Notes: generated from the letters alone by a model not told the origin. A DNA stretch of 64,000 bases from Thioalkalivibrio sp. ALJ12 (GCF_000378305.1 NZ_KB899538.1:558001-622000); one strand, 5' to 3'; positions 53,938 to 63,336 are shown, counted from the stretch's first letter. Numbers and translations are program-made.

Positions 53938-55488
53938 ATGGCCGACCCGCGTCCGACCCCCCGCCGCCCCGTCCTGCTGATCGTTATGGACGGGGTCGGA
54001 GTAAACCCGTCCAAGGTGAACAACGCCTACGCCGAGGCCAACACGCCGCGCCTCGACGAGTACCTGTCTACCCATGCGCATACCACGCTGGATGCCTGTG
54101 GCCGCGCCGTTGGCCTGCCGGATGGCCAGATGGGCAACTCCGAGGTGGGCCATTTGACCCTGGGTGCCGGGACCGTGATCAACCAGGATCTGGTGCGCAT
54201 CGACGACTCCATCGCCGATGGCAGTTTTTACGAGAACGACGCCCTGGTCAGTGCCGCCCGCGCGGCCGCGAATAATGACCTGCCGCTGCACCTGATTGGC
54301 CTGGTGTCCGATGGTGGCGTTCATTCGCATATCCGCCACCTGCGCGCGCTGGTCGAGATCTGCCAGCGCGAAGGCGCCCGGCCGATGGTGCACATGATCA
54401 CCGACGGTCGCGACACGGCCCCGCGTTCCGCGCTCAACTACCTCGACCCGCTGGAAGAGGAGCTGGCCAGCGCCGGCGGCGCCATTGCCACGGTATGCGG
54501 TCGTTATTACGCCATGGATCGCGACAAGCGCTGGAGCCGCACCGAAAAGGCCTTCCGCGCGATTGCCTACGCCGAGGGCGAGCCCGCAGGGTCGGCGCGC
54601 GAGGCCATCGAGGCCGCCTACGCCGCCGGCGAGGACGACGAGTTCATCAATCCCCGCATCATCAACGGCGGTGCCCCGCTCGGGCAGGACGCGGTCTGCG
54701 TGCTGTTCAACTTCCGCAACGACCGGCCGCGTCAACTGACGGCCGCGCTGGGGCTGGACGACTTCGACGGCTTTGACCGTGGTGAATTCCGCCCGGTGGC
54801 CGAGACCTGTCTGACCGAGTACGACCCGCGCTTCCTGTCGCCGATCGCCTTCCCGCCCGAGCGCCCCTCGACCACCCTGGGGAGCACGATCGCCTCTGCC
54901 GGTATCCCGCAGTTCCACTGCGCGGAGACCGAAAAGTACGCCCACGTCACCTTTTTCTTCAATGGCGGGAAGGAAGAGCCCTACGCCGGAGAACAGCGCG
55001 TGATGGTGCCCTCGCCGCCAGTGGATACCTACGACGAACAGCCGGAGATGAGCGCGGTTGAGGTGGCCGACGAGACCATCAAAGCCATGGAAGGCGGGCG
55101 CTACGGGTTCATCCTGGTGAACTTTGCCAATGGCGACATGGTGGGCCACACGGCCAAGCGCGAGGCCCTGCTCCAGGCGGTCGAGGTGCTGGATCGCGAG
55201 GTCGGACGCGTGCTGGATGCCGCGAAGGATGCGGGTTATTCCGTGATCGTGACCGCTGACCATGGCAACTGCGACGAGTACATCGACCCGGTGACCGGCG
55301 ACCCGCACACCCAGCACACGATCTACCCGGTGATGTGCATGATTACCGACTCGCAGCGCTGGCGTCTGCGTACCGGCGGCGGTCTGGCCGATGTGGCCCC
55401 GACGGTGCTGGAATTGATGGGGGTACCCAAGCCCGCCGCAATGGGTGGCTGCAGCCTGTTGCTCGAGGAAGTCCCCGAGCCGGCATGA
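53938..55488 (+). CDS. gpmI: 2,3-Bisphosphoglycerate-independent phosphoglycerate mutase
   Basis: 516 residues. Alkaline-phosphatase-superfamily metal motifs: VLLIVMDGVG, catalytic Ser in PDGQMGNSEVGHLTLGAG, HITDGRDTAP-like MITDGRDTAPRSA, NFANGDMVGHTA and TADHGNCDEYID. Interconverts 3- and 2-phosphoglycerate using manganese. It has its own upstream gap of 138 bases after tatC and is followed by a coupled cupin gene. Confidence 0.97.
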   Translation: MADPRPTPRRPVLLIVMDGVGVNPSKVNNAYAEANTPRLDEYLSTHAHTTLDACGRAVGLPDGQMGNSEVGHLTLGAGTVINQDLVRIDDSIADGSFYENDALVSAARAAANNDLPLHLIGLVSDGGVHSHIRHLRALVEICQREGARPMVHMITDGRDTAPRSALNYLDPLEEELASAGGAIATVCGRYYAMDRDKRWSRTEKAFRAIAYAEGEPAGSAREAIEAAYAAGEDDEFINPRIINGGAPLGQDAVCVLFNFRNDRPRQLTAALGLDDFDGFDRGEFRPVAETCLTEYDPRFLSPIAFPPERPSTTLGSTIASAGIPQFHCAETEKYAHVTFFFNGGKEEPYAGEQRVMVPSPPVDTYDEQPEMSAVEVADETIKAMEGGRYGFILVNFANGDMVGHTAKREALLQAVEVLDREVGRVLDAAKDAGYSVIVTADHGNCDEYIDPVTGDPHTQHTIYPVMCMITDSQRWRLRTGGGLADVAPTVLELMGVPKPAAMGGCSLLLEEVPEPA

Positions 55489-55496
55489 GGCCGATC

Positions 55497-55853
55497 ATGT
55501 ATACGCGCTACGACGACATCCCGGCCTATGACACCAAGGACGGCTCCGAAATCCGCGAGCTGATGCACCCGGATTCCCATGGCAATGCGGCCCAGAGCCT
55601 CGCCGAGGCAGTGGTCGCCCCGGGCGCGACCACGCACCTGCATCGCCATGCGCAGACCGAGGAGCTCTACCACATCACCCGCGGGCGCGGAGAGATGCGG
55701 CTCGGGGGGGAGACCTTCGAGGTGACGGTCGGGGATACCGTCTGCATCCACCCCGGTACCCCGCATAACATCCGCAATACCGGGACCGAGCCGCTGCATA
55801 TCCTGTGCAGTTGCGCGCCACCCTATTCGCACGGCGACACCGAGCTCTTGTAG
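55497..55853 (+). CDS. Cupin-domain protein
   Basis: 118 residues from ATG 55497 (GAGG six bases upstream); an ATG at 55485 overlapping the gpmI stop would add MRPI. Cupin motif 1 TTHLHRHAQTEELYHITRGRGEMRLGGE (two His, Glu and a later His for the metal) and motif 2 GDTVCIHPGTPHNIRNTG. A single small beta-barrel that probably binds a metal; substrate unknown. Ends 16 bases from the convergent kinase gene. Confidence 0.85.
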   Translation: MYTRYDDIPAYDTKDGSEIRELMHPDSHGNAAQSLAEAVVAPGATTHLHRHAQTEELYHITRGRGEMRLGGETFEVTVGDTVCIHPGTPHNIRNTGTEPLHILCSCAPPYSHGDTELL

Positions 55854-55869
55854 CCGGGGTTCCGCTTGC

Positions 55870-57558
55870 TCAGGCGGGGGGAGTCCGTTCCGGGCGGTCC
55901 GCCTCCGCATGTTCCTCCAGTATCAGCGTCCGCTCGCTGTCGGATTCCGCTTGCGGGGCTTGCTGTTGGGGTGCCGGGCGCTGCTTCATGCGCGCCTCCA
56001 GCGAGTCCGCCATCGCGTTGTAGGCGGCATATACCCGTTCGAAATCATCGCGTCGCCGGGTGCGGATGCGCGTGTCCAGCCGGCCTTGTCCGATCTGATC
56101 GAGGGCCCCGCGCAGAGTGTCCAGTGGCGTCTGCAGCCGTCGTGCGAGTACGTAAGCACCCAGCGAAACGGCGAGCAACGTCACCAGCGCGAGCAGCGTC
56201 AGGGCCAGCAGTGTGGTCTGATTGGCGGCACGCAGCGAGCGGGTCGAGAGGCCCACCTGCAGCCGCCCGATCTCGATCTCCTGAAAGCGCACGGGTGCCT
56301 CGAACAGGAACATCTCGCGCCCGTCCGGGTCCTCCAGAGACCAGATCGCCTGGTCCCCGCGACGGGTCAGCAGGTGCTCCTCGGGAGGGGATTCAAATGG
56401 GCTGCCAAGTGATGCGTGATCGCTGCTCGCCACCACGTGCCCTCGGTGGTCCGCCACGCTCAATAGCGCGATCTCGCGATTGTCCTGCATGTCCTGCAGC
56501 CGCCCCTGTACGGCGATGGTGTCCTCCAGCAGCAGGTCCTCCGCGCTCTCCACCGTGATGATCTGCGCCAGCGTGGACCCGTAGTCGAAGGCCAGGTCCG
56601 TGATCACCTCGTTCTGTTTTTTCTGCACCAGGGCGCCGGCGGCTGCCAGCGTGATGGCCACGGTCGCTCCGAGGATTGCCGGCCAGCGCCACCGCAGCGG
56701 GATGATCCGCCGTCCGGCGCCGGCGCGTTCGTGTTCCATGCGCTCTTCGTCGATCCGTTGCAGCTCTACTAGCAGCTCTCCGGCTGACTGGTAGCGCTGG
56801 TCCGGTTGTTTCTCCAGCAGCCGTTCGACCAGCTCGATCAGCTCCGGGGGGCAATCCTGGACGATCGGGCGCAAGGGCGGTGGCGGGTCGCGCACCACTC
56901 GGGTCAGCAGCCCTTCGACCTCGTGCCCGCGAAAGGGTGTCGAGCCGGTGAGCAGTTCATACAGGACGACCCCCACCGAGTAGAGGTCCGCTCGGGCGTC
57001 GGTGGACAGGCCACGAATCTGTTCCGGAGCCATGTAGTGGGGCGAGCCGGCGACGTAGCCATCCGAATCGGCCCGCCAGGCAGGATCATTCAGGGTCTGG
57101 GCGATGCCGAAGTCCATCACCTTGATGTTCACCGTGGCGCTGGTGACGATGATGTTCTCCGGCTTGATATCGCGATGCACCACACCATTGCGGTGGGCGT
57201 AATCGAGCGCCTCGGTCAGCTGGATCGCGATCTTGAGTACGTTGCGCAATAGCAGCGGGCGGAACTGCTCGGCGAAGGCGGCGAGCGTAATCCCGTCCAG
57301 CAGTTCCATCGCGATAAACGGGCGGTCCCCGGATTCGCCGACGTCGAAGATCGTCACGATCCCCGGGTGGGTCAGTGTGCCGGCTGCGCGCGCCTCCACC
57401 AGAAACCGGCGGCGATACTCGGGCCGGCGTGCGTAGTCATCCTGCAGGCACTTGATCGCAAGTTCGCGGCGAATCTCCGGGTCGAAGCCGCGATAGATTA
57501 CGGCCATCGCCCCGCGACCGATCTCCTCGCCTACGCCATAGCGACCGATGCGCTGCAC
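55870..57558 (-). CDS. Membrane Ser/Thr protein kinase with extracytoplasmic sensor and HAMP domain
   Basis: 562 residues. Hanks-type kinase (1-~270): GRGAMAVIYRG, Lys in LAIKCLQ, catalytic HRDIKPENI, DFG, GSPHYMAPEQI. First membrane helix WPAILGATVAITLAAAGALV (~297), then a ~120-residue periplasmic sensor resembling Cache/double-helix modules, then TTLLALTLLALVTLLAVSLGAYVLA and a HAMP linker (RRLQTPLDTLRGALDQIGQGRLDTRIRTRRRDDFERV). A HAMP and sensor behind the kinase, rather than PASTA repeats, is an unusual layout for a PknB-type kinase. Operonic with the FHA gene 14 bases upstream. Confidence 0.9.
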   Translation of the reverse strand: MQRIGRYGVGEEIGRGAMAVIYRGFDPEIRRELAIKCLQDDYARRPEYRRRFLVEARAAGTLTHPGIVTIFDVGESGDRPFIAMELLDGITLAAFAEQFRPLLLRNVLKIAIQLTEALDYAHRNGVVHRDIKPENIIVTSATVNIKVMDFGIAQTLNDPAWRADSDGYVAGSPHYMAPEQIRGLSTDARADLYSVGVVLYELLTGSTPFRGHEVEGLLTRVVRDPPPPLRPIVQDCPPELIELVERLLEKQPDQRYQSAGELLVELQRIDEERMEHERAGAGRRIIPLRWRWPAILGATVAITLAAAGALVQKKQNEVITDLAFDYGSTLAQIITVESAEDLLLEDTIAVQGRLQDMQDNREIALLSVADHRGHVVASSDHASLGSPFESPPEEHLLTRRGDQAIWSLEDPDGREMFLFEAPVRFQEIEIGRLQVGLSTRSLRAANQTTLLALTLLALVTLLAVSLGAYVLARRLQTPLDTLRGALDQIGQGRLDTRIRTRRRDDFERVYAAYNAMADSLEARMKQRPAPQQQAPQAESDSERTLILEEHAEADRPERTPPA

Positions 57559-57572
57559 GCCGGACGGCTCGT

Positions 57573-58106
57573 TCAGGTGTTTTCGAGCAGGATGCGCGCG
57601 ACCGCGGCGAGCACCAGAATCGCCACTGCCACGCCGATCCAGCGCCAGGAGGACCGCCGGACGCCACCGACGGGCACGGCCTCGGAGCCGTCATCCCGGC
57701 GCCGGAAGATGAACTCCGCGCGCCCGAAACGGACATGGTCGCCGTCATTCAGCGTGGCCTCGTGCACCTTGCGCTCGTTCACCCAGGTGCCGTTCGTCGA
57801 GAGAAGGTTGACCACGCGGCAGGCCCCGCCGTCGTTGACCAGCCAGGCGTGTTGCGACGAGACACTGCCTTCCTGCAGCACGATGTCATTGTCGCCCTGT
57901 CGGCCGACGGACTGCTTGCCGGGTTTGAGGGTCAGGCGTTGCTGGCGGAAGGGTTCGGCGACGCCCACCAGGACGGGGTGTCCACCGGGGGGCGTTCGCG
58001 ACTGCTCTGCGGTGGCTTCCGTCTCGGGCAAAGTCGCGCCCTGGAACAGCATGGTCCCTTGCGGCCCACTACGCTCGCGTTCACTGTCTCGTCCCTGATC
58101 GCTCAT
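57573..58106 (-). CDS. FHA-domain membrane protein
   Basis: 177 residues from MSDQGRDSERERS (GGAGG five bases upstream). N-terminal Ser/Thr-containing tail with GTMLFQGATLPETE, a likely phosphorylation segment. FHA domain (~60-145): KQSVGRQGDNDIVLQEGSVSSQHAWLV and NLLSTNGTWVNERKV carry the GR, SxxH and NG signature. One C-terminal membrane helix (WRWIGVAVAILVLAAVARILL). Likely substrate or partner of the kinase encoded next. Confidence 0.9.
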   Translation of the reverse strand: MSDQGRDSERERSGPQGTMLFQGATLPETEATAEQSRTPPGGHPVLVGVAEPFRQQRLTLKPGKQSVGRQGDNDIVLQEGSVSSQHAWLVNDGGACRVVNLLSTNGTWVNERKVHEATLNDGDHVRFGRAEFIFRRRDDGSEAVPVGGVRRSSWRWIGVAVAILVLAAVARILLENT

Positions 58107-58237
58107 GCGGCCTCCATTGCGCAGCTGCGGTGTACCGCCCGAGTATGCCTTTCGCCCCAATGGCGAACAATGCACGGTGCCCCGGTCAGGCTGCTATGCT
58201 CGGAACCGTTCCCAACCCAACGGACAGGAGTATTCGC

Positions 58238-58615
58238 ATGGAAGCAGAATCGACAGGCAACCCGCAGCTTCGCGAACTGATCGAACCACTGGTGCGCGGC
58301 AAGTTCTGGATGCAGCTGATCGGTATCATGCTGATCATCTCGGGCGTGCTCACTGCCCTGTCCATTGTCGGCATCCTGATTGCCTGGATCCCGATCTGGG
58401 CCGGGGTGGTGCTGATGCAGGCGGCGGGCGCCTCGCAGCGCGCCTTCGACAGCGCCGACCCGCTGGAGATCAAGTACGCACTAAGCCGACTGCGCATCTA
58501 CTTCACCATCTTCGGCGTGCTGCTGCTGATCTACCTGGCCCTGATGATCGTCGGCATGCTGTTCGGCATTGGCGCTGGCATGATGGGCCTCGGCGCCATG
58601 GGCGAACACATGTAG
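58238..58615 (+). CDS. DUF5362 family membrane protein (intact copy)
   Basis: 125 residues from ATG 58238 with CAGGAG upstream. Two hydrophobic regions: FWMQLIGIMLIISGVLTALSIVGILIAWIPIWAGVVLMQAA and RIYFTIFGVLLLIYLALMIVGMLFGIGAGMMGLGAMG. Family function unknown. A broken copy in the same orientation lies at 62968-63255, with 129 identical bases at the 3' end. Convergent with the autotransporter gene. Confidence 0.85.
   Translation: MEAESTGNPQLRELIEPLVRGKFWMQLIGIMLIISGVLTALSIVGILIAWIPIWAGVVLMQAAGASQRAFDSADPLEIKYALSRLRIYFTIFGVLLLIYLALMIVGMLFGIGAGMMGLGAMGEHM
58484..58612 (+). repeat. Direct repeat flanking the autotransporter, left copy
   Basis: 129 bases identical to 63121-63249, at a constant offset of 4637 with no indel. 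Weaker similarity continues leftward to about 58331. It forms the 3' half of the intact DUF5362 gene. Confidence 0.9.
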
Positions 58616-58649
58616 GTGCGCAGCAGGCCCCCGGTCATTTGGTCGGCGG

Positions 58650-61600
58650 CTAGAACGGGATCTGCACCCGCATCCCGATGGCGTGATCCGTCATGTTGTT
58701 GGAGAAGCGGCCACGGTAGTCCACACGAACCGAACCGGAGTCCCCAGCGAGAATTTCCAGACCAGCGCCCATGTCCGCCACTGTGCGGTCACGGCTTCGG
58801 CTGATTCGAAACGAATCGCCGCCCCCCTGGAACGAGGCTGTAAGTTGGGTCTCGTCCGAGGTATACCGAGTGGCGCCCGCCGAGAGATAGGGGCGTACAA
58901 GTGTGTCATTTCCGGTCTCGAATTCGGTACCCCAGCGTGTACCCAGCGCGATACTGCCGGCGCGGTCGCGCTCGCTGTCCACGTCCAGTGCCTCGGGCCC
59001 ACCGCTTTCGGAGAATCCACCCAGGCGGACCTGCCGGTAGCCAAGCCCGGCATAGGGCTTGAGGTAGGACCCACCTAGATCGATCTCGTACTGCGCATGG
59101 AGGTCGATCCCCAGGTGGCGTACGCGATAGTCGGCAGTGAGTTCGGATGGTTCGCCGGTGAAGTCGACGACGCGCGTGCTGTCATGCCAGCCGTAACCGC
59201 CCGACACTGACCCAGAAACCATCCACGGCCCTGGAGCATATTTGAGTACAGCGCCGGCATGCATGCGGTCCACTTCTGTCTGCGCGCCGGAATCCGACTG
59301 TACATCGCCGCGTTCGAATCCCACTCCGCCTCCGAGATGCCAGTCGTTGGCAAGTGCGCGTTGCACGCCGGTGGATACCGAGATGCTGTTTTCCTCGAAT
59401 CCAGCCTGGCGCGAGGTGGAATCCTGGTCCAGATTCCGCCGTCCGAGCCGTACCCAGGCGCACTCGCCCTGGCGCACATGGACATGTGCGCCGGAGTCCA
59501 CGCTGCAGCTAAGCAGGTCACTGGCGAACACGCCGGCCGCGTGGGTCGCGCTGGCGGCGCTGTTCATATGGGGCTCGGGGCTGAGCTGTTCGTAGGCCTG
59601 TGCCAATTCGGCAACATCCGAGACAGAGAGCAGGGCGCCGAACACGGTGTCGAGGTCTCCTGTTGACCCCGTCGCCCACAGCCCTTCGATAACCCCGTGC
59701 ACGGACTGCTGGTTGGAGTTCAGTCCGGTTACCGTTTCGGGGATGTCGATTTCCGCGCTCAGGCCCAGCTCGCTGGCCGAGGAGAAGTCCAGTTTGTAGT
59801 CCACGAAGAGCGTATCTTGAACATTCATCCCCTCGTCCGTGACCCCGCCCGTTGCCGCGGCGATGGTGAAGCTTCCGGAATCGTCCGGAACCAGGATTCG
59901 GGGGACGACCTCGCCATTCAGGGAGGCGGTTCCGGAGATATCCAGGAAATCGGAATCGCCGGAAACCATGTCCAGGGAAACCTGATAGCGCCCAGTAGCG
60001 GTGTTGGTCCAGTCACCGGCGACCTGGGTGGTCACGATCCGATTTGTGCCACCCGGGTTGAGCCAACCGCGGTTCTCCAGCGTGCCGCCGTTTAGGTCGA
60101 CGATGGCCTCGCTCTCGAACCGGCCGGCCTCCTGATTGAACAGGGCGTTACTGCCAGTTCCGAGGTCCACGTCCCCTGCCAGCAACCCCGTGTTGTAAAT
60201 CGTGTCGTCGCCATCACCACCGAGTACGGCGCGCCGCGACATCGAGGTCAGCACCCCGTCGTTCCAGACCGTGTTGCTGCCCGACCCCTCGAGTTGTAGC
60301 CCATAGTATCCCGGCCCCCCGATCACCGACCCATCCGTGATCCGTACCTCGATATCGCGCGCCGACCCGCCGTCGCTGATGGCATGGATCGCCTGTTGCC
60401 CGGCCCGGATGTGGCCGGAGCTCAGGACAGACACGGCAGTCGCGGAATCCGACACCCCGCTGATCGAGGAATGGGCGACGATACCTCGGCCGTCCGCGTC
60501 AATCTCGCCGTGGTGTTCCACCCGGACCCGCGCGACCTCCACTGCATCGATCACCATGATCCCGGCCCGGTGATTGGATTGATCGACCGATATGTCGTTT
60601 ATGGCCTCCCCATCGGGCTCGCCGCCTGCGCCGTCTCCTGCTTCCTGCATCTCATCGGTATTGGCCTGATTGACATGCTCCTTCTGGACGACCTCGGCGT
60701 TCGCACGCGCCACGATGCCGTCACCCCCGGCACGGATGTCCCCGTGATTCGAAACTTTCGTGCTGGCCAGCGATCCCCCGGATATCAGGAGGATCTGCTC
60801 GCTTTCGTTTTCTTGACCCAACCGATGGTGGTATTCGGCGGAGCCTCCGGCTCCTCCGTCACCATCGTTGCCGTCCGACCCGATGCCTCCTTCGCCTCCG
60901 TCTCCGCCCACAAGTCTGGTTTCGACTTCTGCCGAGTTGGTCTGATCGAGAATCTGTACCTGTACCAGTGACACCCCACTTTCGGCGGTGATGCCGCGGC
61001 CGCCGGCAAACACGCGACCGGAGTTCTCCACTTCGACTTCGGCAAGACGGCTATGCGACAACAACACGATCTGGCCTGCCTCGTTGGATTGCGACCAGAT
61101 GAGCTCTGCCAGAGTGTCCCCACCATCCCCACCATCCCCACCATCCGCACCGGCGCCACCGTCGACATCCCCGGCGCCTCCGGCACCAGCATCGCCCGCG
61201 GTCGCGTCAAACGCATCCATTGCCTGATTGGCCTGCTCCCCTTCCTGCACCTGTACGATGTCGGTAGAGACGCGTGCGACGATGCCGCCCCCTCCCGCCT
61301 GGACCGATCCCGCGTTGCGTACCTCGGCCTGGCCGATACGCGAATCAGTCAGTACAAGGGTTTGAGCCAGCTCGTTGGACTGATTCAGGCGCAGCTCTGC
61401 CAGCGCATTGCCCCCGGCGCCACCGTCTGCACCCGTGTCTGGATCGCCGGCACCACCGTCACCGCCCGACCCGGCCACCGAGCTGGCGTCGCCTGTCACG
61501 TCGTTGATCTGTTCGACCTGTTGCACCTGGACCCGGCTCGCATCGACCTCTAGGGCCAGCCCGTATCCTTCTGCGGATACGCTTCCGGTATTGTGGATCC

Positions 61601-62786
61601 TTCCATGGCCCACGCTGGTCGCGGTCGCGATGTCGGTCTGGCTGGCCTCGCTCGATTGCTCAACATACCGAGTGGAAAGGGCAAGACCGCCAGGCGTGCC
61701 CGTGCTGCCCGAATCATCCACCTCGCCCGAGGGCGCGCTCAGTTCGGCCGTGCCCTGCCAGGTATTTTCCTGGATGGCATCCATGATCTGAGTGTCGGGG
61801 GTGGTCAGGATTGCTGCGACTCCGTGATCGCCGCTGGTTATATCGCCGTGGTTCTCGATCGCAAGTTCGCCCAACCGAGAATCCGCGGCCACATGGGTCT
61901 GGCCCAGCTCGTTGGCCTGCTCGACTGAGACATCACCCAGGATCACTCCCGAGCCGTCCCCGGTGATTTCGGTGCCCGTTCCCACGAAGTCCTGCCCCGA
62001 AGTATTGACCTGGTCCGTGTCGAAGACCTGGACCCGAGACGCCGATTGGTCGGCGCGCAGTCCGGCACCTCCGGCCGTTATACGGCCCTTATTCACCAGG
62101 CGGGAGCGCCCGACCGTGCTTTCCGACACCACCCGGTGCTGCCTCAGGGTATTTCGCTGCAGGCTGGACTGAATGCCTGCAGAGAGGCTGTTCTCGCCCG
62201 CCTCGGCCTGCGCTTCGAGTTCCGCAACGTTGACCTGACCGGCGCCCTGCGTCTGCAGGGTCCGTGCGCGGGAGATCAGCCGCAGGCCGTCGTCACCCGC
62301 TACGGCATGCCCGGTGTTTTCCAGGGACGTCCAGCCGGCTTGGCTTTGCACGACCATCAGGTCGCGTTCAATGTGGTTTTCCTGATCCACGTCCTGAATG
62401 ACCAGCGCCGTCGCATCCACCTCGGACACGGTGGATGCCATCCCCACCATGAAGGCCGCGTTCTCTTGCTGGGGCTCGTGGTCCTCCTGCGACTCGATCC
62501 AGTCGTGCACGAGCTCGATGCCTGTGGCTTCACGGGTGAGAGGCAGGCTGTTGCGGCGGGTCAGCCACCCCTCCGACTGTTCGACGATCCGGGCTTCCAT
62601 CCGGTCATCGTTAATCTGGAGGACCATCTCGATCGTCTCGTCATCGGCATGCAGTGGGGCTGCGATACTGGCACCAAGCGCGGCAGCAACCGCAAGCACG
62701 AGCGTCCGGGGCTGCGGGTAAGCGCCAAGGACTCGCTGAAATGATGTCCGACAACATGCGAACCCTTGTTCGGAAATGACGCGCAT
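58650..62786 (-). CDS. Autotransporter with repeat-rich passenger and outer-membrane beta-barrel
   Basis: 1378 residues from MRVISEQGFACC, with GGGGGA before the ATG; longer upstream frames run into the broken DUF5362 copy. Extended signal peptide (~47 residues, ending ASIAAPLHA). The passenger has about eight imperfect 90-110-residue repeats, each with a Q.N.A/Q.. segment, SRIG.A.V.N.G.V.AGG.GI.A and VQVQ..EQ.N; long Gly/Asp loops (GDGGDGG) lie in several. This is a predicted beta-helix with asymmetric Asn/Gln ladders. Residues ~1060-1378 form the barrel, starting CAWVRLGRRNLDQDS and ending VQIPF with the terminal Phe of outer-membrane proteins. Adhesin or surface-matrix role likely. Confidence 0.9.
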   Translation of the reverse strand: MRVISEQGFACCRTSFQRVLGAYPQPRTLVLAVAAALGASIAAPLHADDETIEMVLQINDDRMEARIVEQSEGWLTRRNSLPLTREATGIELVHDWIESQEDHEPQQENAAFMVGMASTVSEVDATALVIQDVDQENHIERDLMVVQSQAGWTSLENTGHAVAGDDGLRLISRARTLQTQGAGQVNVAELEAQAEAGENSLSAGIQSSLQRNTLRQHRVVSESTVGRSRLVNKGRITAGGAGLRADQSASRVQVFDTDQVNTSGQDFVGTGTEITGDGSGVILGDVSVEQANELGQTHVAADSRLGELAIENHGDITSGDHGVAAILTTPDTQIMDAIQENTWQGTAELSAPSGEVDDSGSTGTPGGLALSTRYVEQSSEASQTDIATATSVGHGRIHNTGSVSAEGYGLALEVDASRVQVQQVEQINDVTGDASSVAGSGGDGGAGDPDTGADGGAGGNALAELRLNQSNELAQTLVLTDSRIGQAEVRNAGSVQAGGGGIVARVSTDIVQVQEGEQANQAMDAFDATAGDAGAGGAGDVDGGAGADGGDGGDGGDTLAELIWSQSNEAGQIVLLSHSRLAEVEVENSGRVFAGGRGITAESGVSLVQVQILDQTNSAEVETRLVGGDGGEGGIGSDGNDGDGGAGGSAEYHHRLGQENESEQILLISGGSLASTKVSNHGDIRAGGDGIVARANAEVVQKEHVNQANTDEMQEAGDGAGGEPDGEAINDISVDQSNHRAGIMVIDAVEVARVRVEHHGEIDADGRGIVAHSSISGVSDSATAVSVLSSGHIRAGQQAIHAISDGGSARDIEVRITDGSVIGGPGYYGLQLEGSGSNTVWNDGVLTSMSRRAVLGGDGDDTIYNTGLLAGDVDLGTGSNALFNQEAGRFESEAIVDLNGGTLENRGWLNPGGTNRIVTTQVAGDWTNTATGRYQVSLDMVSGDSDFLDISGTASLNGEVVPRILVPDDSGSFTIAAATGGVTDEGMNVQDTLFVDYKLDFSSASELGLSAEIDIPETVTGLNSNQQSVHGVIEGLWATGSTGDLDTVFGALLSVSDVAELAQAYEQLSPEPHMNSAASATHAAGVFASDLLSCSVDSGAHVHVRQGECAWVRLGRRNLDQDSTSRQAGFEENSISVSTGVQRALANDWHLGGGVGFERGDVQSDSGAQTEVDRMHAGAVLKYAPGPWMVSGSVSGGYGWHDSTRVVDFTGEPSELTADYRVRHLGIDLHAQYEIDLGGSYLKPYAGLGYRQVRLGGFSESGGPEALDVDSERDRAGSIALGTRWGTEFETGNDTLVRPYLSAGATRYTSDETQLTASFQGGGDSFRISRSRDRTVADMGAGLEILAGDSGSVRVDYRGRFSNNMTDHAIGMRVQIPF
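61117..61149. repeat. Nine-base tandem repeat in the passenger
   Basis: CCCCACCAT recurs three times in tandem, then decays into CCGCACCGG. It encodes part of a Gly-Asp-Gly loop (GGDGGDGG). A nine-base period keeps the frame, so slippage would lengthen or shorten the loop without inactivating the protein. Confidence 0.75.
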
Positions 62787-62967
62787 GCTGGTCCCCCTAT
62801 TTGTGACAGTCGGCCCGGCCCGCTTGAGGCGGGTTCTCGAGCCTACAAGTCCCATAAATAGGTATTCGAGTGAAAGGTGACGCGTGAGTCCGGCGTTAGG
62901 TTTCGCAGCGACCGCTCGTTGGGGTACCCCCCGTACGCGTGGGCGAGCCGTAGCACGGTGCGAAAGG

Positions 62968-63255
62968 CTGATCCGCTCGGACGTGCTCACCGCCCTGTCC
63001 ATTGTCGGCATCATCATCGCCTGGACCCCGATCTGGGCCGGTGTGATGCTCATGCGGGCGGCGGGTGTCTGGCATTGCGCATTCGACAGCAAGGACCCGT
63101 TAGAGATTTAATACGCGCTGAGCCGACTGCGCATCTACTTCACCATCTTCGGCGTGCTGCTGCTGATCTACCTGGCCCTGATGATCGTCGGCATGCTGTT
63201 CGGCATTGGCGCTGGCATGATGGGCCTCGGCGCCATGGGCGAACACATGCAGTAA
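62968..63255 (+). pseudogene. Broken second copy of the DUF5362 gene
   Basis: Aligns without indels to 58331-58615. It lacks the 5' third of the gene, has diverged in the middle, and carries TAA at 63109-63111 where the intact copy has AAG (GAGATTTAATAC versus GAGATCAAGTAC). The final 129 bases are identical to the intact gene. It sits directly upstream of the autotransporter start, on the opposite strand. No start codon or ribosome-binding site in frame. Confidence 0.85.
63121..63249 (+). repeat. Direct repeat flanking the autotransporter, right copy
   Basis: Identical to 58484-58612. The pair brackets 4.5 kb containing only the autotransporter gene and part of the broken copy. Homologous recombination between them would delete that gene cleanly. 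Confidence 0.9.
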
Positions 63256-63336
63256 CCGCAGGGCCATCTCCCGCCCGGAACGGCTTCCGCAAGCCGGGGT
63301 CATAACGGCCGACCCTGGCAAGCAAGGAACAGGATC

